From contig CAJIZI010000003.1 of assembly GCA_905181885.1 (NCBI GenBank), positions 1 through 64,000 of the forward strand: 64,000 nucleotides of DNA. Reading direction: 5' to 3'. The translations under genes were made by a program, and so were the position numbers. Positions 38,647 through 47,850 of the stretch are shown here, one piece after another (within the stretch, counting starts at the first letter, position 1; each line of letters begins with the position of its first letter). The DNA is from an uncultured Gammaproteobacteria bacterium. GTDB taxonomy: Bacteria; Pseudomonadota; Gammaproteobacteria; Nitrosococcales; Methylophagaceae. Below the pieces are notes generated by a model, which made no database searches, had not been told where the DNA came from, and saw only the letters and a list, made by a program, of their open reading frames with translations.

Positions 38647-39144
38647 TTGAGTCAAAATGAACAACAGTCTCAACAAGACTATGTGAAAAAATGTAAAGAA
38701 GCGGCAGCTAAAGGTAATGTAATTGCACAGAATACACTGGGATATTTATATCTAAATGGTCAAGGCATCAAGCAAGACTATAAAGCGGCTGTGCAATGGT
38801 TTCAAAGTGCATCTAATGAAGGTTATGCGGCGGCTCAATATAACTTAGCCATAATGTACAAGCTAGGTCAAGGCGTCGAGCAGAGTCATTCTGACTCAAT
38901 TAGGTGGATGCAAGCTTCTGCGAATCAGGGCTATGCAGACGCGCAGTCCAATCTTGGTAACATGTACTATCAAGGCTTAGCTGTTATGCAAGATTATACT
39001 CTGGCACTAATGTGGTGGACTCTTGCAGAGCAAGCTGGAGCTATGGATATCGATCATAATAAAAGTGACATCAAGAGTAAGATGACCGCGTCACAACTCC
39101 AGCAAACGCAACAGTTAGTTCGACAATGGAAAACGAAGCACTGA
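38647..39144 (+). CDS. Sel1-repeat protein
   Basis: AQNTLGYLYLNGQGIKQDYKAAVQWFQSASNEGYAAAQYNLAIMYKLGQGVEQ. Confidence 0.88.
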   Translation: MSQNEQQSQQDYVKKCKEAAAKGNVIAQNTLGYLYLNGQGIKQDYKAAVQWFQSASNEGYAAAQYNLAIMYKLGQGVEQSHSDSIRWMQASANQGYADAQSNLGNMYYQGLAVMQDYTLALMWWTLAEQAGAMDIDHNKSDIKSKMTASQLQQTQQLVRQWKTKH

Positions 39145-39265
39145 AATAAGTCACCATCTTTAGCTATAGATGGGGCTGAGCATTAATTAAATCAGTGGAT
39201 GAGTGAATTATTAGCTATATATGGCTGTCTATTAGTTATAATAGGCTACTCTAGCCTGATTAAGC

Positions 39266-39862
39266 ATGTTTAATACAAATAAAATACTGATAGGTAGCAA
39301 AATGAAATCGGATCAAGATCGCAACGCCCCATTAAAAACCAGACAACAAGGTTCTGCCATTTTTTATGTTGTCTTTGCAATTATTATTATTTCAGCCGCC
39401 GCAGGTGCATTGTTATTTAAAGCCAAGGTGCCGCCTAAACCATCATATGATCTGAAAGCACCTGCGATGACATCAGCTGTCAAAGCATTACCAGAAGTCA
39501 CTGTGTATAAGTCAGCTACATGTGGGTGTTGCAGTAAGTGGATAACACACCTTGAAAATGAAGGGTTTAAAGTTGTTAGCCATAATAAAGAAGATATGAA
39601 TATAATCAAAAAAGAGGCTGGGCTACAACCCGGATTAGCATCATGTCACACTGCATTTGTTGATGGCTATGTGATTGAGGGCCATGTTCCAGCTTCGGAC
39701 ATTAAGCGTATATTGACTCAAAAGCCAGCCGTATTGGGCTTAACGGCACCTGGTATGCCACAAAAATCACCAGGTATGCAGCCAGAAGGTAGCGCACCAC
39801 AAGGTTTTGACGTATTGGCTTTTGATAAATCAGGTCAGACTACGGTATTTAAACGTTATTAG
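39266..39862 (+). CDS. DUF411 metal-binding protein
   Basis: VTVYKSATCGCCSKWITHLENEGFKV...SCHTAFVDGYVIEGHVPASDIKRIL. Confidence 0.9.
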   Translation: MFNTNKILIGSKMKSDQDRNAPLKTRQQGSAIFYVVFAIIIISAAAGALLFKAKVPPKPSYDLKAPAMTSAVKALPEVTVYKSATCGCCSKWITHLENEGFKVVSHNKEDMNIIKKEAGLQPGLASCHTAFVDGYVIEGHVPASDIKRILTQKPAVLGLTAPGMPQKSPGMQPEGSAPQGFDVLAFDKSGQTTVFKRY

Positions 39863-40073
39863 ACCGTTTTAGTGCTAGGCATTCATCATCAATACTATTT
39901 AGTATGACTACAGTACACCAAGTAAGTGAAAGGTATCTTGATATAGAGTGCCTACTATTCGCTTAACTCCATTTTATTTTAGATTGTTATCCTCAGATAT
40001 GAGGAATAAGCTAAGAGCCACAATTCCTAGCGATCGAGCGTTATTAGGGCAATAAGATCATCAAAGGCTAATA

Positions 40074-40658
40074 ATGAAACGATTATTACTTATATGTAGT
40101 GTATTAATTATCCTAGCATCATGCGCCACATCTTCTCCGAGTTTGAATTATTATTTATTAGATACTGAAGATACTCGCACGACGATTGTTGGATCTGCTC
40201 AACAAGGTAAAAAAAGTGATAGGTTGATTTTAGTTGGTGATGTTACGTTAAGTGAATTTCTACGACAACCAAGTTTGTTAGTTGAACTAGATGATAATGA
40301 AATGCATTTTGCAATGAACCATGTATGGGCTGAGCCATTAGTTGATGAACTTCCTAAAGTATTATTGAAAGATTTACGTCGTAGTAATACAGAATTTAGT
40401 TTTGAGCGAGGTACTGCTGAGTGGCTTGGCAAAGAGGCTTATAGCCTAAAGATCGAGATTGAGCAGTTTCATCCGAATGCCAAGCAGGAAGTGATTATGT
40501 CTGGCCGATACTGGATAACTGAGACTGCGAGTGGCCAAGTGAAAGAAAAAGACTTTTATTTGTCAGATACCTTGACGGAAGATAATTACGGCCATGCTAT
40601 TGTTAAGATGCGCCGTTTAATTACGGTGCTAGCTGAAAGTTTAGTGCGGTCATTATAA
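40074..40658 (+). CDS. PqiC-like/ABC-type transport auxiliary lipoprotein (putative)
   Basis: Lipobox ILASCATSSPSLNYYLLD; resembles PqiC/DUF330 lipoproteins. Confidence 0.5.
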   Translation: MKRLLLICSVLIILASCATSSPSLNYYLLDTEDTRTTIVGSAQQGKKSDRLILVGDVTLSEFLRQPSLLVELDDNEMHFAMNHVWAEPLVDELPKVLLKDLRRSNTEFSFERGTAEWLGKEAYSLKIEIEQFHPNAKQEVIMSGRYWITETASGQVKEKDFYLSDTLTEDNYGHAIVKMRRLITVLAESLVRSL

Positions 40659-40784
40659 AAATTAAGTAGTGCGCATTTAGAATGCTGATTATTTAAGCTT
40701 CCGATATTGATGTTATGACAGGCAGTTCTTTACCTGTTGTTCTCCTAAGAAGACAATAATGGAAGTTATATTGTTGCTAGCTAT

Positions 40785-42441
40785 TTAGCCTGACTTAGCT
40801 ATCGTCGTGATTAGTATGCTTTTAGCAACGGCTTCTGCTACTTTTATACCATCAATTGCTGCTGACAAAATTCCTCCAGCATAACCTGCGCCTTCACCAG
40901 CGGGGTAAAGACCTTGAGTATTTATACTTTGAAAGCTTTTATCACGTTTTATGCAGATCGGTGCGGATGAGCGTGTTTCTACCCCTGTTAAAATAGCATC
41001 TGCCATAGCAAATCCTTTGATTTTCTTATCAAAAGCAGGAATGGCCTCACGAATTGCATCAATGGCAAAAGGTGGAAGTACTTTGGACAAATCACCAAGA
41101 CTTACACCTGGTTGATAGGAGGGCGTAACATTGCCAAGTTCTGTCGAGGGTTTATCCTTGTAAAAAGTCTCCTACAAGTTGAGCTGGAGCTTTGTAATCT
41201 CCACCACCCAGTTTGTACGCTGCTTTCTCTAGGTCTCTTTGTAGATCAATACCGGACAAGACGTGTTCCGGATAGTCTTGTTCTGGATCAATACCTACAA
41301 CGATAGCTGCATTGGCATTGCGTTCGTTACGTGAGTATTGCGACATACCGTTAGTAACAATACCCCCATCTTCTGATGCAGCTGCAACAACAGTACCACC
41401 AGGGCACATACAAAAGCTATATACGCTACGGCCATTTTTGCAGTGATGGACTAAATGATAATCAGCCGCTCCCAAAGTTGCATTGCCAGCTTGCTCACCA
41501 AACAGGGCATCATCAATTACTGATTGTGGATGTTCAATACGGAAACCAATAGAGAAAGGCTTGGATTCAATATAAACACCGTAATCGAGCAACATCTCAA
41601 AAGTATCTCTAGCGCTGTGCCCAATAGCTAAGATGATGTGGCGGCTATAAAGGCTTTCTCCGCTACTTAGAGTTAAGCCGGTAATTTGACCGCTATCGTC
41701 AGGATTGTGTTCACGATGAATAGTCTCTACTTTATGGCCAAAACGAACTTCTCCGCCTAAGGAAGTTATCTCGGTGCGCATTTTTTCAACCATACTCACG
41801 AGTCTGAATGTACCAATATGTGGCTTACTTAGCATTAATATTTCTTCGGGAGCCCCTGCTTTTACGAATTCAGCCATTACTTTTCGGCTTAAGAAACGTT
41901 TATCTTTGACTTGACTATAGAGCTTCCCATCGGAGAAAGTACCGGCGCCACCCTCACCAAACTGCACGTTGGATTCAGTATCTATTTTGCCTTTTTTCCA
42001 CAGGTCCCATGTATCTTTAGTACGTTGTCTTACATCTTGTCCTCGGTCTAATACAATAGGTCTTAGCCCCATTTGAGCGAGTAATAAAGCAGCTAATATC
42101 CCACAGGGTCCAAAACCAATAATAATGGGCCGTTGTTGGTCCTTGTTAGGGAAATCATCTTCAGCTTTACAGACAAGTTCATAGCTCATGTCAGGACTAA
42201 TTTTGACAAAGGACTGTTGAGAAAACTGTTCTAAAACTTTGGCTTCCGCACTAGCCACCAATACGACATCTAAATGGTAAATTAATAATATATTACTTTT
42301 TTTACGAGCATCATAACTACGCTTAAAAATCGTATAACCTAACAATTCATCACGGTTAATTGATAACTTATCGACAATAGCTTGAATTAGTACGTCCTCA
42401 TTATGATCAAGGGGGGCTTTTACTTCATTGAGTCGTAACAT
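40785..42441 (-). pseudogene. NAD(P)/FAD-dependent dehydrogenase, split by one base at about 41152
   Basis: IIIGFGPCGILAALLLAQMGLRPIVLDRGQDVRQR...VGDFLQG* then in +1 frame KPSTELGNVTPSYQPGVSLGDLSKVLPPFAIDAIREAIPAF...GLYPAGEGAGYAGGI. Confidence 0.9.
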
Positions 42442-42508
42442 GATGGTTTTCGCTTGTGAAAGAAGGAGAGTTTAGACGCGGCATTCTATCATGGCTAAAG
42501 AAAGAAAT

Positions 42509-43768
42509 TTAAACAAACAGGCCAGCGCTATAGCCAGATGACCAAGCCCATTGAAAGTTATAGCCGCCGAGGTGACCAGTAACATCAAGTACTTCACCAA
42601 TAAAGTAAAGACCAGGATGTTGATTCACTTCCATAGTCTTTGAACTGATGCCATCGGTATCTATGCCACCTAGTGTGACTTCTGCCGTACGGTACCCTTC
42701 TGTTGTAGATGGTTTTAATGCCCAGTGATTGAGCATATGACCAATTGCTGTGAGTTTTTTATCAGTAAATTCACCCAGCGGTAACTGAGCATTTTCAGAC
42801 CACCAACGCAATTGTAATTCCCTTATGAGCGGCTTTGGGAGGTGAGGAGTCAAAACAGTATTAAGTTGGTTTTTAGGGTGCTCTTTTTTCGTTGTTAGTA
42901 ACCAATTTGCAGCATTCCTATTTGGCAGTAAATTAATATGGACAGTGTCGCCAGGTTGCCAATAATTTGAAATTTGTAGGATAACGGGGCCACTAAGTCC
43001 ACGATGAGTGAACAACATACTTTCAGTAAAGCTTCGTTTATTGCAAGAGGCGATAACTTCTATTGATAGGCCTGAAAGGGTTTCACAGAGGGGCTTCATG
43101 TCATCACTAAACATAAAAGGTACAAGACCAGCCTGCCTAGATGTAATATTTAAGCCAAATTGCGCTGCAATATCATAACCCAGACCACTTCCACCTAGTG
43201 AGGGAACTGAAAGGGCACCGGTAGCTATAACTAGTGATTGGCAGGTGAGTTTATGGGTTGACTCATCATGAGAGAATTGAACCTTATAACGCAGGTTATT
43301 CCTATTTTGATGATTATTGTCGATAACAGCTTCAAGGTTAAGAGAACTTATTTTTTCAATTTCACAATGGGTTTTAATGGTAACGCCGCCCTGAGAACAC
43401 TCTTCGAGCAGAATATTGAGAATATCTTTGGCAGAATCTAAGCAGAATAATTGGTTATGTTTACGCTGTTCATAGTTAATATTATGGCGTTCCACCATCT
43501 CAATAAAGTCCCACTGAGTATATCGTTTCAAAGCAGCTTTACTAAAGTGCTTGTTTTGGGATATGAAGTTATCGGCCTCGACGAACTGGTTGGTGAAATT
43601 ACACCTCCCGCCACCTGACATTAAAATCTTTTTACCGACCTTGTTTGAGCGCTCTAAAATTAGTACATTTTTGCCGCGTTTGGCTGCAGTGATGGCACAC
43701 ATTAAGCCTGCCGCACCGGCCCCCAGAATAATTACATCGAAGTGTGAAGGTAAAGATAAAGATGACAC
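42509..43768 (-). CDS. HI0933/YhiN-family FAD-dependent oxidoreductase
   Basis: DVIILGAGAAGLMCAITAAKRGKNVLILERSNKVGKKILMSGGGRCNFTN. Confidence 0.92.
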   Translation of the reverse strand: MSSLSLPSHFDVIILGAGAAGLMCAITAAKRGKNVLILERSNKVGKKILMSGGGRCNFTNQFVEADNFISQNKHFSKAALKRYTQWDFIEMVERHNINYEQRKHNQLFCLDSAKDILNILLEECSQGGVTIKTHCEIEKISSLNLEAVIDNNHQNRNNLRYKVQFSHDESTHKLTCQSLVIATGALSVPSLGGSGLGYDIAAQFGLNITSRQAGLVPFMFSDDMKPLCETLSGLSIEVIASCNKRSFTESMLFTHRGLSGPVILQISNYWQPGDTVHINLLPNRNAANWLLTTKKEHPKNQLNTVLTPHLPKPLIRELQLRWWSENAQLPLGEFTDKKLTAIGHMLNHWALKPSTTEGYRTAEVTLGGIDTDGISSKTMEVNQHPGLYFIGEVLDVTGHLGGYNFQWAWSSGYSAGLFV

Positions 43769-43856
43769 AGAATTACTCTAAATAATTCATTCTGGCTATA
43801 AAAGCTATTGATACAGTAGTTGTAACTCATTGATATTATTAACTTAATGTTAAGTT

Positions 43857-44531
43857 TTATTTTTTTTGACGCTGGCGATATAAATCAATCATATGTAGCC
43901 GGTCAGCTACTTTTGTTTTCCAAGCATCAGCTAATTCTGGGATGTCTACCGCGGCTCTCATAACTTTTTCTTGGTTAGGAAATTTACTGTCAAAGTGTGC
44001 CCTGAATAAATCTTTAACTGTAATGTTTGCGGGATGCTTATAAATAATTTCAACTTCACTATTTGGGCTGATAGTCCCTGTCTGAATAACTCGAAAATAG
44101 ACCCCAGTATGGGCATGTGCGATAAATTTATTTAGCATAGACGTATCTTTAAACTCAAAGCTGATTTTATAGCAAGGAATTCTAGGCTGGCTTACTTCAA
44201 GTATACAGTCATTGATCTGTAATTTATCTCCGATGGCTATATCAGCTTCATCTAGACCGCTGATACTCAGATTCTCACCAAACTTCCCAAAAGCAATATG
44301 GTCAAGGTTGAGAGCTTTTTTCCAATAGTCATGATGGTCGGGCGAAAAGGCATAAATAGCCTTATCACCACCACCATGGTTCATTAGATCAGCTTGTTTG
44401 TCACCCTGAATATTAGTTGTGTTGACGAAACTATTTCCATCAACAGGTTTTTTTAAAAAAGCCGTGGTAACAAATTTGAATCGAAAACGTTTTAGTTTAG
44501 GTTTTGAGACGTTAACAGACAGTAATTTCAT
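43857..44531 (-). CDS. MOSC domain protein (YiiM-like)
   Basis: QADLMNHGGGDKAIYAFSPDHHDYWKKAL...FGENLSISGLDEADIAIGDKLQI. Confidence 0.9.
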   Translation of the reverse strand: MKLLSVNVSKPKLKRFRFKFVTTAFLKKPVDGNSFVNTTNIQGDKQADLMNHGGGDKAIYAFSPDHHDYWKKALNLDHIAFGKFGENLSISGLDEADIAIGDKLQINDCILEVSQPRIPCYKISFEFKDTSMLNKFIAHAHTGVYFRVIQTGTISPNSEVEIIYKHPANITVKDLFRAHFDSKFPNQEKVMRAAVDIPELADAWKTKVADRLHMIDLYRQRQKK

Positions 44532-44820
44532 TGCTTTTAATAACCTTGAATATATAACTATACCTATTGTAGCTGATTAATCATCTTGTTCGGGCATTTT
44601 TGAAATATCAATACTTTATTTAATATCCTCATCCAAGAAGCAGGCAGTGATTGAGCAGTAATTGTTCATTTTCTATATGAATAATTTTTACTACCCAGAT
44701 AGTTGAAGAGCAGTTTTTGGACCATGAAGATTAGTTTACTAGTGAAGCTACAATTAAAAGTTGATAAGTGAAAAATGAAAATATAAGCTAGAGTTAGTAA
44801 TTATTTAAAAAGAATTATAA

Positions 44821-46134
44821 ATGGTGAGTTTTATGGCTAGAGTCGGTCTTGTATGGTTTCGAAATGATCTACGAATTGCTGATAATTATTCTTTATCAAA
44901 AGCAATATCAGAAAATGATCAAGTAATTGCTATTTTTTGCTTTGATCCAAGATCTTTTGAAATCGGTGAGTTCGGTTTTCGAAAAACTAATAGATATAGA
45001 GCAAAGTTTCTTCTTGAAACAGTATCAGAATTAAAAGAAAGCTTAGATAAACTAAATATCACATTGCATGTATACCATCAAAAAACTGAAGAAGTCGTTT
45101 CAAATTTAGTGAACAAATATAAGGTAAATAAGATTTATTTACAAAAAGAATGGACTTCTGAGGAGTTAGGTATAGAACTTAAAGTAAAGGAGCATTTAAA
45201 CAATACGAAGGTGGGCTGGCTTGAAACATATGACCAGTTCCTTTTTCATCCAGATGATCTACCATTTGAAATTCAAGATACCCCTAAAGTATTTACTCAT
45301 TTTCGAAAACAGTGTGAGAAATCTGTTGCAGTAAGGTCACCTATTCAAATAAATTCACTATCACTTGAAAACAAAGTCTTGAATACTTCTCACGTACCGA
45401 CTCTGATAGATCTAGGTTTTGAAAACTTCACATCAGATCATCGGACGGTATTCCCTTTTAATGGTGGTGAAAATCAGGGGAGGGCGAGGATGAAAAATTA
45501 CTTTTGGGAGACTAGATGTTTATCTTATTATAAGAAAACTAGAAATGGGCTACTAGGTATTGATTACAGTTCAAAGCTATCTGCCTGGCTTGCTAATGGG
45601 AGTATTTCACCACGGACCATCTATTTTGAGATATTAAAGTATGAACAAGAGATAGAGCAAAATGAAAGTACTTATTGGCTTATTTTCGAACTAATGTGGA
45701 GAGATTTTTTTAAATATATCTCTATGAAGCACGGAAGTGATCTTTTCAAATTAGGAGGGATCCTTCAAAAAAAATATAAGTGGTCGAGGAATCAAAAAGA
45801 TATCGATGAATGGGTGACTGGTAAAACTAAGGAGGATTTTGTTAACGCCAATATGCTGGAATTGAAAAATACAGGGTGGATGAGCAATCGTGGTCGTCAA
45901 AATGTTGCTTCGTTTTTTGCGAAAGAATTAGAATTAGATTGGAGAATTGGAGCGGCCTATTTTGAGTCGTTACTTATAGACTATGATGTACATAGTAATT
46001 ATGGAAACTGGTCATATGTCGCAGGCGTAGGAAACGATCCTCGAGATCGAAAATTCAACATACAGATACAGTCAGAACGATACGACCCTAAACAGGCTTA
46101 TAGGGATCTTTGGCTTCATCCCACATTATTTTAG
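44821..46134 (+). CDS. Cryptochrome DASH-like protein
   Basis: VGLVWFRNDLRIADNYSLSKA...; LSAWLANGSISPRTIYFEI; NYGNWSYVAGVGNDPRDRKFNIQIQSERYDP. Confidence 0.92.
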   Translation: MVSFMARVGLVWFRNDLRIADNYSLSKAISENDQVIAIFCFDPRSFEIGEFGFRKTNRYRAKFLLETVSELKESLDKLNITLHVYHQKTEEVVSNLVNKYKVNKIYLQKEWTSEELGIELKVKEHLNNTKVGWLETYDQFLFHPDDLPFEIQDTPKVFTHFRKQCEKSVAVRSPIQINSLSLENKVLNTSHVPTLIDLGFENFTSDHRTVFPFNGGENQGRARMKNYFWETRCLSYYKKTRNGLLGIDYSSKLSAWLANGSISPRTIYFEILKYEQEIEQNESTYWLIFELMWRDFFKYISMKHGSDLFKLGGILQKKYKWSRNQKDIDEWVTGKTKEDFVNANMLELKNTGWMSNRGRQNVASFFAKELELDWRIGAAYFESLLIDYDVHSNYGNWSYVAGVGNDPRDRKFNIQIQSERYDPKQAYRDLWLHPTLF

Positions 46135-46256
46135 GAGGAGTAGCTGAAAATAAATTCACTTTACTCTTTAGATCAAAATAACGAGATCCACAACAAGAGT
46201 AATGGAGCAAGTCTTTAACACAAAAAAGCAGCTAATCACTAAGTGGCCAAATGCTT

Positions 46257-46318
46257 TTTATATACTAAATAAATGTTGCGCCTGACACGATTCGAACATG
46301 TGACCGCCTGGTTCGTAG
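46257..46318 (-). repeat. Partial tRNA-Arg 3'-half duplicate (att-like direct repeat, copy A)
   Basis: tttatatactaaataaatgttgcgcctgacacgattcgaacatgtgaccgcctggttcgtag aligns with 47293-47354 with about 4 mismatches in 62 and stops at the anticodon loop. Confidence 0.9.
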
Positions 46319-47354
46319 TTAGACTTGATGTAACTAATAATGGATTGATTTTATATAGGGTTGATATTTACTATGGGACAAAACACAGATTAGGGTGAAC
46401 TATAAATGGAATTACCAAATATTGACACTTTGTACACAAACGATGAAATGAGGAATATGCATTCTGTATCAACTCAGGGTGGAATGCGGAAAAGTAATGA
46501 AACTAAGTCGCTCGTTCTTATAACCTCTTTGGAGTCTACTTATACTGATAGATGGGAAAAAGATATTCTGCATTACACTGGGGAAGGACTCAATGGTGAC
46601 CAGCTTTTAAATAGACAAAATAAAACACTTTATGAGTCAAATAAAAATGGTATTACTGTATGGCTATACGAGAAAATTGAAAAAAATAACTATAGCTTCT
46701 TAGGAAAGGTCGAGCTTGCGGACAAACCTTATCAAGAACAACAACCGGATGAGGCGGGCAAGCTGAGAAAGGTATGGATGTTCCCACTTAAAGCCTCTAC
46801 GCCGGTAAAACCAATAGTTCCTAAGTCGCTGATAGATAAAGTAGCTGAAAAGAAAGAAAAGAAACTAAGGAATCTTTCCAAAGAAGCATTGGCAAAGGTA
46901 GCAATTGATGACAGTAGTAGAGCGAGGAAGAATATTAGGATAGTAAGCACTGCCCAGCATCATAGAAGTGAGGCGATCTCACTATGTACTAAAACTTTTG
47001 CTAAAGGGGTCTGTGACTTATGTTCATCACATGCGGGATTTAACGATAAACATGGTCTTCCATATATGGAGTGCCATCACATTGAGTGGCTATCTAAAGG
47101 CGGTAAAGATAATTTAGAAAACACTGTTGCTCTCTGTCCTAATTGTCATCGGAAAATGCATGTGGTTAATTCGAGCGACGACGCGGACAAATTAAAGAAA
47201 ATAGCGCTGAAAAGGAAGGTTGAAATTGTTAGTTGTTGATCTATGGGACAAACAAATAAAAAAGCAGTCACCGAATTAACGGTAACTACTTGTTTATATA
47301 CCAAATAAATGGTGCGCCCGACACGATTCGAACGTGTGACCGCCTGGTTCGTAG
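46319..47354. mobile_element. 1,036-bp tRNA-Arg-associated mini-island carrying one HNH nuclease gene
   Basis: Bounded by direct repeats of the tRNA-Arg 3' half; single ORF inside; no recombinase. Confidence 0.75.
46406..47239 (+). CDS. HNH endonuclease with N-terminal SRA-like domain (putative type IV restriction endonuclease)
   Basis: LHYTGEGLNGDQLLNRQNKTLYESNKNGITVWLYEKIEKNNYSFLGKVEL...; HNH zinc finger CDLCSSHAGFNDKHGLPYMECHHIEWLSKGGKDNLENTVALCPNCHRKMH. Confidence 0.75.
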   Translation: MELPNIDTLYTNDEMRNMHSVSTQGGMRKSNETKSLVLITSLESTYTDRWEKDILHYTGEGLNGDQLLNRQNKTLYESNKNGITVWLYEKIEKNNYSFLGKVELADKPYQEQQPDEAGKLRKVWMFPLKASTPVKPIVPKSLIDKVAEKKEKKLRNLSKEALAKVAIDDSSRARKNIRIVSTAQHHRSEAISLCTKTFAKGVCDLCSSHAGFNDKHGLPYMECHHIEWLSKGGKDNLENTVALCPNCHRKMHVVNSSDDADKLKKIALKRKVEIVSC

Positions 47355-47386
47355 CCAGGTACTCTATCCAGCTGAGCTACGGGCGC
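47310..47386 (-). tRNA. tRNA-Arg (ACG)
   Basis: GCGCCCGTAGCTCAGCTGGATAGAGTACCTGGCTACGAACCAGGCGGTCACACGTTCGAATCGTGTCGGGCGCACCA. Confidence 0.96.
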
Positions 47387-47430
47387 TTTAACTAAGTAAT
47401 TATACGGTATTGAGAGTTTAACCACAATAA

Positions 47431-47520
47431 TGGAGGAGATGGAGGGATTCGAACCCTCGATAGGGATAAACCTATACTCCCTTAGCAGGGGAGCGCCTTA
47501 AGCCACTCGGCCACATCTCC
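47431..47520 (-). tRNA. tRNA-Ser (GCT)
   Basis: GGAGATGTGGCCGAGTGGCTTAAGGCGCTCCCCTGCTAAGGGAG... with long variable arm and TTCGAATCC T-loop. Confidence 0.95.
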
Positions 47521-47578
47521 AAGAAAGCTGGCTATTATAGTCAGGTCTTGACCGGTTGGCTAGTAAAATATTTTGATT

Positions 47579-47768
47579 TTAATCGATGCTTTTGTCGTCG
47601 GCTTTTTCTGCTTGAATTCGATTGTAGATCTCTTCGCGATGAACGGAAATTTCCTTCGGGAGCATTAACACCTATTCTGATTTGATTGCCTTTAACACCA
47701 AGTATATTTATGACTATATCATCACCAATAATTAGCGATTCTCCAACACGTCTTGTAAGAATTAGCAT
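47579..47768 (-). pseudogene. csrA: Carbon storage regulator CsrA, one-base frameshift after NAP
   Basis: [37 protein letters not shown] then in +1 frame [25 protein letters not shown]. Confidence 0.9.
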
Positions 47769-47850
47769 GGGACTCTCCTAATAATTAACTGTATATGCAG
47801 TGATTATTACGCGAAAACTAGTTATTACAAATACAGATCTATGTGACTAC

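Noticed and set aside
41152-41154. Stop-codon readthrough or selenocysteine in the FAD dehydrogenase
   Set aside because: The codon is TAA and the downstream homologous sequence is in a different frame, so readthrough cannot restore the protein.
46272-46320. Second functional tRNA-Arg
   Set aside because: Lacks the 5' half including D-arm and acceptor 5' strand; has substitutions; it is a 3'-half fragment.
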